The position numbers were made by a program, and so were the translations under genes. A model generated the notes under the pieces. It did no database searches. It had not been told where the DNA came from and was given only the letters and a program-made list of their open reading frames with translations. DNA of 39,170 bases from an uncultured Caryophanales bacterium (lineage in GTDB: Bacteria; Bacillota_I; Bacilli_A; RFN20; CAG-826), in NCBI GenBank assembly GCA_947306345.1, contig CAMZGG010000004.1, positions 1-39,170 on the forward strand, in the 5' to 3' direction. Within the stretch, counting starts at the first letter, position 1, and each line of letters begins with the position of its first letter. Shown here piece after piece: positions 34,777 to 39,170 of the stretch.

Positions 34777-35433
34777 TTAATATTCGATGACCATAGTTCT
34801 AAGTTCATCGACATCATAAACTAATCTAAAATCATCAAAAGAAATACTCTTATCTAACCAGACATAGCCACAGGTATAGGCGATACTGGTATCAAAGCCG
34901 ATTCCCAAGCCGGCAGGATAAGTACGGTCATCAATCACGTTAGCGTGCATATAGAGTGTTTTATCTTTCAAATAAACAGCGTCGTATGTATAGCTATAGC
35001 CACCACTGGCTAGCATGATTTCACCACTAAAGATGAGATTCTTATTTTCAAAGTTTGATTCGTTTAAAGTATTAAGATATGTGAGTGTTGTCTCATAGCG
35101 GCCGTATTCCGATTTAGCTTGTAATGCAGCGCGATAATCCGCTAACTTTTGATAACTATCAAAAAGCAGGTAGTCAGATCTATCTTCTTCATTCAATAAT
35201 TGAGAACCAGATTTCATTCCGATAGGAGTGACATTCAACTTATTATTTTTGTTGAGTTTATATAGTTCTAAAGTTGATGTTGTATGTGTTGGAGTGGATT
35301 CAAAACAACTGCAGTAAGTTTTACCCTTACCATTTATAGGATCATCGACTTTATATCCGGGGCCAGAACCAACAGCGTTAGAGCACGCAGTAAGCACAGT
35401 TAAGACTGCAAATAACAAGACAAACTTTTTCAT
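34777..35433 (-). CDS. Putative lipoprotein, unknown
   Basis: A 218-residue secreted lipoprotein: the short signal peptide (1-16) ends in a lipobox VLTAC with the lipidated Cys17. The mature part has no recognised domain. Cys41 and Cys43 (YCSCF) are close together and could bind a metal or form a disulphide with the Cys near 190. The C-terminal half is rich in Tyr and Asp/Thr and looks beta-rich. Start ATG 35433 has AGAGG upstream and a TATAAT at 35462-35467. It lies between alaS and ruvX, a position normally empty of lipoproteins, and is transcribed alone. Confidence 0.75.
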   Translation of the reverse strand: MKKFVLLFAVLTVLTACSNAVGSGPGYKVDDPINGKGKTYCSCFESTPTHTTSTLELYKLNKNNKLNVTPIGMKSGSQLLNEEDRSDYLLFDSYQKLADYRAALQAKSEYGRYETTLTYLNTLNESNFENKNLIFSGEIMLASGGYSYTYDAVYLKDKTLYMHANVIDDRTYPAGLGIGFDTSIAYTCGYVWLDKSISFDDFRLVYDVDELRTMVIEY

Positions 35434-35461
35434 AATCTTTTACCTCTCACCAATTAAGACG

Positions 35462-35467
35462 ATTATA
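35462..35467 (-). promoter_or_regulatory. -10 box of the lipoprotein gene
   Basis: Consensus TATAAT immediately after the alaS terminator; no clear -35. The predicted leader is about 22 nt with AGAGG. Confidence 0.5.
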
Positions 35468-35482
35468 AAATAAAAATCTGTT

Positions 35483-35511
35483 AAAAAAACTGGATGATTC
35501 TTTCACCCAGT
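35483..35511 (-). terminator. Intrinsic terminator of alaS
   Basis: A 9-bp stem with one G-T pair, ACTGGGTGA / TCATCCAGT with loop AAGAA, followed by seven T residues on the minus strand. It closes the alaS transcript. Confidence 0.9.
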
Positions 35512-35519
35512 CTTTATTT

Positions 35520-38114
35520 TTACTTAACAATAAGCTTTTTGGCTTCGTCAATCTTTGCGATATCTCTACCAGCACCACTAGCAAGGTCTGGACGACCACC
35601 GCCAGAGCCACCGAGTAAGGAAGCAATGTCTTTAACTAACTTACCAGCAAGATAACCTTTTTCATTAGCAGCTTTACCAGCGGCAACCACCACTGGATAG
35701 CCACCATTTTCTTCACCGACTAAAGCGATGAGATAATTGTCTTTGTTAGCCTTAAGGCTATCAACAATCTTTAATAAGGAGTCACGCTTTTGATCTTTTA
35801 AGTATTTGAATAAGACTAATAAGCCATCTTGTTCGACGAATTCGTTAGCGAGGTTACCACTTGTGGCGTTCGCTAATTTTTGTTTTAAGGTATCAGCTTC
35901 TTTACGATAAGCATCCTTTTCATTTTGTAAGGCTTTAAGTTTATTTGGAACATCACTGATGGAGCCAATGCCTAATAAGTCACGAGCTTGATTGAGAATG
36001 TTTTCTCTCTTCTTTAAGAGTTCATAAGCACCAAAGGAAGTTCTCGCTTGAATTCTTCTAATACCAGCGGCAACACTTTCTTCATATTCAATGACGAAGA
36101 CACCGATATCGCTTGTGTTGGTGACGTGGGTACCACCACAGAATTCTTTAGAGACGTCACCAAAGGTGACAACTCTGACTGTATCGCCGTATTTATCATC
36201 AAATAAGGCTTTAGCGCCCATCTTTTTTGCTTCTTCGATTGGTAAGACGAATGTTTCTTCTTTAATCGCTTGAGCGATATATTGGTTAACTTTTCTTTCA
36301 ACTTCCGCGATTTGCTCTGGGCTCATCTTTTGGAAGTGATTGAAGTCAAAGTGAGAATATTCATCATTAACATAGGAACCATGTTGAGCGATATGGTCAC
36401 CTAAGACTTCGGTTAAGGCTTGTTGTAATAAGTGGACAGATGAGTGGTTGCGGGCGATTAACGCTCTTCTAAATTCATCAATCTTAGCAACAACTTCATC
36501 ACCAACTTTAACTTCACCGAACATCACTTTAACGGAGTGTAAGTGTTGTTTATTAGGCGCTTTGATGACGTTTGTGACTTTCATAGAGACATTGTCATTT
36601 TCAATGACACCAGTATCGGCGACTTGACCACCGCTTTCAGCGTAGAAGTTGGTGACATCAAGCATTAATTCACCTTCATCATCGATGGCATCAACTTTCT
36701 TACCATCTTTGAAGCAAGCAACGACTTTAGCTTTGACTGGTTCGCTACCATAGTTGAACTTAGAAGCCACTGTACATTTCATTAAGTCGATGGCTTGTTT
36801 ATTCATTGATTGTTGGTCACCACGAGCGGTTCTTGCTCTTTCTCTTTGTTCTTCCATGAGTTTCTCGAATTCTTCGAGATTCACTTTGATACCTTGTTCT
36901 TCACAGATTTCTAAAGTGAGTTCTTTTGGGAAACCAAATGTATCATAAAGTTTGAAGATATCCGCACCAGTAACTTCTTTATTCTCTTTGATGAGTTTCA
37001 TTAATAAGGCTTCACCGTTTGTTAAAGTCTTAATGAATTTTTCTTCTTCGGCTTTAACAATTTTCGCGACGAATTCTTGTTTATTTAATAAATAAGGATA
37101 ATAGTCTTCCATATTGTTAGCGACGACACTAACGAGTTCAAATAAGAATGGTTTATCCATGCCCAAGACTTTGCCATAGCGGACCGCTCTTCTAAGAAGT
37201 CTACGTAAAACGTAGCCTCTACCTTCGTTAGAGAAAGACTCACCATCCGCTAAAGCGAAGGTAATTGTTCTAATGTGGTCAGCGATGACTCTGAAGGCTC
37301 TTGGATTATCGTTATATTTCTTGCCACAGATTGATTCAGTCTTTTCAATCATTGGCCAGAATAAGTCTGTTTCATAGCAGGTATCTGTGCCTTGGATAAC
37401 AGTGACGAATCTTTCTAAGCCCGCACCGGTATCGATGTTCTTACTTGGAAGTTCTTTGTATTCACTTCTCTTTTTACCGATTTCACTATTGAATTGGGAG
37501 AAGACAATGTTCCAGATTTCAACGAATCTGAAGTTTGGTAAATCTTCTTCGAGAAGTTTTAAGCCGATATGTTCTGGGTCATACTTTTCGCCTCTATCAA
37601 AGTGAATTTCAGTATCAGGACCGCATGGACCTTCACCGATTTCCCAGAAGTTATCTTCTTTCTTAATTAAGTGTGCTTCTTCAACACCCACATCCATCCA
37701 GCATTTCTTTGTTTCTAAATCATCTGGGTGATAAGTAACATAGAGTTTTTCCTTTGGAAAATTGAACCATTTTTCACTGGTTAACATTTCCCAAGCCCAT
37801 GGGATGACTTCTTTTCTGAAGTAGTCGCCAATGGAGAAGTTGCCTAACATTTCAAAGAATGTTAAGTGAGTGGCATCACCAACGTTTTCAATATCATTTG
37901 TTCTGATACATTTTTGCGCATTGGTAATTCTTCTACTTGGTGGGATCTCACTACCATCAAAGTATTTCTTTAAGGCCGCAACACCAGCGTTGATCCAAAG
38001 TAAAGTTGGGTCATTCTTTGGAATTAAAGAAGAACCTGGTTCAACATGGTGGCCTTTACTTTCGAAAAAGTCTAACCACATTCTACGAATGTCTTTGGAT
38101 TTCATGTACTTCAT
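35520..38114 (-). CDS. alaS: Alanyl-tRNA synthetase
   Basis: An 864-residue class II synthetase. Motif signatures: RRMWLDFFESKGHH at the N-terminus, TFFEMLGNFSIGDYF, GPCGPDTEIHFD, ADHIRTITFALADGE and GYVLRRLLRRAVRYGK. The editing domain has HSSVHLLQQAL and FCGGTHV with zinc/active-site His and Cys; the C-terminal GGSGGGRPDLASGAGR module follows. The ATG at 38114 has GGAGG 8 nt upstream; a TTG at 38129 in the same frame is not needed. Expression is controlled by an alanine T-box leader upstream. Confidence 0.98.
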   Translation of the reverse strand: MKYMKSKDIRRMWLDFFESKGHHVEPGSSLIPKNDPTLLWINAGVAALKKYFDGSEIPPSRRITNAQKCIRTNDIENVGDATHLTFFEMLGNFSIGDYFRKEVIPWAWEMLTSEKWFNFPKEKLYVTYHPDDLETKKCWMDVGVEEAHLIKKEDNFWEIGEGPCGPDTEIHFDRGEKYDPEHIGLKLLEEDLPNFRFVEIWNIVFSQFNSEIGKKRSEYKELPSKNIDTGAGLERFVTVIQGTDTCYETDLFWPMIEKTESICGKKYNDNPRAFRVIADHIRTITFALADGESFSNEGRGYVLRRLLRRAVRYGKVLGMDKPFLFELVSVVANNMEDYYPYLLNKQEFVAKIVKAEEEKFIKTLTNGEALLMKLIKENKEVTGADIFKLYDTFGFPKELTLEICEEQGIKVNLEEFEKLMEEQRERARTARGDQQSMNKQAIDLMKCTVASKFNYGSEPVKAKVVACFKDGKKVDAIDDEGELMLDVTNFYAESGGQVADTGVIENDNVSMKVTNVIKAPNKQHLHSVKVMFGEVKVGDEVVAKIDEFRRALIARNHSSVHLLQQALTEVLGDHIAQHGSYVNDEYSHFDFNHFQKMSPEQIAEVERKVNQYIAQAIKEETFVLPIEEAKKMGAKALFDDKYGDTVRVVTFGDVSKEFCGGTHVTNTSDIGVFVIEYEESVAAGIRRIQARTSFGAYELLKKRENILNQARDLLGIGSISDVPNKLKALQNEKDAYRKEADTLKQKLANATSGNLANEFVEQDGLLVLFKYLKDQKRDSLLKIVDSLKANKDNYLIALVGEENGGYPVVVAAGKAANEKGYLAGKLVKDIASLLGGSGGGRPDLASGAGRDIAKIDEAKKLIVK

Positions 38115-38136
38115 ATAAAATACCTCCAAAATAAAT

Positions 38137-38350
38137 AAAAAGTACCTCTTTAAGGAACGGATTTCTCCGCGGTACCATCCTTATTCTCCTAATAATGTTA
38201 GGAGCGCTTAGTTAAGAATGAAGCGTCATTCTAACGTCGGCATTACCCGAATCTTCGGAAGTGGCTTTCTATTTCTTTCCTATGCCCTTTTCACCAACCG
38301 GCACTCGCTAAGAGGTCAGAAAATAGATTAGCTTCCTGCTTTGCGACATT
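38137..38350 (-). promoter_or_regulatory. T-box riboswitch leader of alaS (Ala, GCC specifier)
   Basis: Transcript leader of about 210 nt. The T-box core TGGTACCGCGG is at 38167-38177, inside an antiterminator AAGGA...TCCTT with a CGGA-GAAA-TCCG hairpin. Stem III is CTCCTAA-CATTA-TTAGGAG. Stem I pairs GGAAG with CTTCC and CTATTT with AAATAG; between them the 3' side of the loop reads AAAGCCA, where GCC (38263-38265) is an Ala codon. The alternative terminator pairs GTACC with GGTAC, followed by T5 (38137-38141). Uncharged tRNA-Ala should promote read-through. Confidence 0.9.
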
Positions 38351-38378
38351 AATTTATCATAAAAAAATGATAAAAACT
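38351..38378 (-). promoter_or_regulatory. Hairpin and -10 candidate between mnmA and the T-box
   Basis: After mnmA an 8-bp repeat TTTATCAT/ATGATAAA with a T-rich loop occurs; the 3' arm includes TATGAT (38356-38361), a possible -10 for the T-box transcript. It is not a classic terminator, so mnmA read-through into the T-box is possible. Confidence 0.4.
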
Positions 38379-38382
38379 ATAA

Positions 38383-39170
38383 CTATTTGATTACTTTATC
38401 AATTAAGCCACCACCAAGGCAAATATCATCGTCATAAATGACTGCAGCTTGACCTGGTGTGACCGCTTTGATTGGTTCGACAAATTCTAATAACACTTCG
38501 TCATCATTAATACTCTTAATAATGATTGGATTATCAGCTTGTCTATATCTAAACTTAGCGTTTAATCTTTGATTAACTTCTGGCTTCTTGCTAATCCAAT
38601 TTAAATTAGTGACTGTGCAAGCCTTGCTATATAAGTAACTGCTTTCATCACCACTGGCGACATAAAGGATGTTCTTCTTCACGTCTTTATCAACGACGAA
38701 CCAGCCTTTAGCTTCTTCTCCGTGGATGCCACCAATACCTAAACCTTTTCTTTGGCCAATGGTATAGTACATCGCGCCTTCGTGTTCACCGACTTTACGA
38801 TGACCTTCGATATCAACGATATCGCCCTTTTGAGCAGGGATATAGTTCTTTAAGAAGTCTTTAAAGTTTCTTTCACCGATGAAGCAGATGCCAGTGCTAT
38901 CTTTCTTATCCATGACGGACTCTAAATCTAGTTCATGGGCAATTCTTCTCACTTCTGGTTTATCGATATCCCCTAATGGGAATAAGCAGAAAGATAATTG
39001 TTCTTGGCTGATTTGGCTTAAGAAATAAGTTTGATCTTTATTCTTATCAAAACTCTTAAGTAAATAGGCCACACCATCTTTATCAATACGCTTAGCGTAA
39101 TGACCCATCGCAATAGCGTCATAACCATGTTCTTTAGCGTACTTTAAGAATGGTCCAAACTTGATGTATT
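38383..39170 (-). CDS. mnmA: tRNA-specific 2-thiouridylase MnmA (3' part; 5' end outside window)
   Basis: At least 262 codons remain open to the window edge, so this is a partial gene. The first part reads KFGPFLKYAKEHGYDAIAMGHYAK, typical of the middle of MnmA, followed by KDQTYFLSQI, DSTGICFIGERNF with the catalytic Cys, and a C-terminal domain with ARFRYRQ-like KFRYRQ and TPGQAAVIYD. It makes the s2U34 modification of tRNA Lys, Glu and Gln. The ATG within the window at 39108 is internal, not the start. It lies upstream of the alaS T-box on the same strand. The stop is TAG. Confidence 0.95.
   Translation of the reverse strand, partial: YIKFGPFLKYAKEHGYDAIAMGHYAKRIDKDGVAYLLKSFDKNKDQTYFLSQISQEQLSFCLFPLGDIDKPEVRRIAHELDLESVMDKKDSTGICFIGERNFKDFLKNYIPAQKGDIVDIEGHRKVGEHEGAMYYTIGQRKGLGIGGIHGEEAKGWFVVDKDVKKNILYVASGDESSYLYSKACTVTNLNWISKKPEVNQRLNAKFRYRQADNPIIIKSINDDEVLLEFVEPIKAVTPGQAAVIYDDDICLGGGLIDKVIK

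Noticed and set aside
1-39170. CRISPR arrays, prophage, insertion sequences, tRNA/rRNA genes
   Set aside because: No repeat-spacer pattern, integrase/transposase or tRNA cloverleaf was recognised; the genes are standard core genes.

Overview
The window reads as a gene-dense, low-G+C chromosome segment from a genome-reduced member of the Bacilli, probably an uncultured gut lineage near the Erysipelotrichales/Mollicutes (RF39-like). This placement is inferred from gene order and gene content, not from a search. TGA is a genuine stop (trmK, ybeY and comEA end in it) and Trp is TGG, so the Mycoplasma code is not used. No rRNA, tRNA, CRISPR, prophage or insertion sequence is visible. Two blocks of the Bacillus subtilis chromosome are recognisable, stripped of sporulation genes: (a) lepA - hemW - hrcA-grpE-dnaK-dnaJ - ybeY-cdd-era-recO - glyS - dnaG-rpoD-trmK-nif3; (b) mnmA - alaS - ruvX-DUF1292-greA - comEA-comEC-holA / rpsT.

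Layout. 1-3400: MBL hydrolase, rpmG, ispG (+ strand), nfo and ppiB. 3400-9400: nif3, trmK, rpoD, dnaG, glyS, all leftward. 9480-13174: recO, era, cdd, ybeY and a C39-peptidase membrane protein. 13273-17923: HrcA-controlled chaperone operon with two CIRCE operators flanking a TTGACA/TAAAAT promoter. 18086-22810: hemW, a small membrane protein, a Fic-fold protein that has lost its catalytic motif, and lepA. 22814-27023: two unknown membrane proteins, a nuclease-helicase fusion and fmt. 27072-29842 (+ strand): phosphodiesterase, an adenylating enzyme fused to a carrier-protein domain, rpsT. 29843-33416: holA, comEC, comEA. 33477-39170: greA, DUF1292, ruvX, a lipoprotein, alaS with an alanine T-box leader, and the 3' part of mnmA.

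The most interesting signal is a 37-nt element, 32/37 identical, found upstream of only two genes here, both on the minus strand: comEA (DNA uptake, 33432-33468) and the C39-peptidase membrane protein (13185-13221). It has promoter-like spacing. Its 3' half, CTATT-N5-AATAG, is the core of a hairpin whose 3' arm carries the Shine-Dalgarno sequence. I propose that it marks a competence-type regulon linking DNA uptake to a GG-leader-type peptidase, insulated from read-through. In both cases the housekeeping gene downstream (holA, ybeY) has its own start-proximal promoter.

A second theme is leaderless expression. At least eight genes (ispG, dnaG, ybeY, fmt, the 27072 phosphodiesterase, ruvX, holA and the membrane protein starting at 23723) have a good -10 box 6-8 nt before the start codon and no Shine-Dalgarno, while most others have strong ones. 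Protein-level oddities are the Fic pseudoenzyme, a C39-plus-six-TM exporter half with no ATPase, an AT-hook-like motif at the N-terminus of sigma A, the Cas4/RecB-like nuclease fused to an Fe-S XPD-type helicase, and the ligase-carrier didomain protein.
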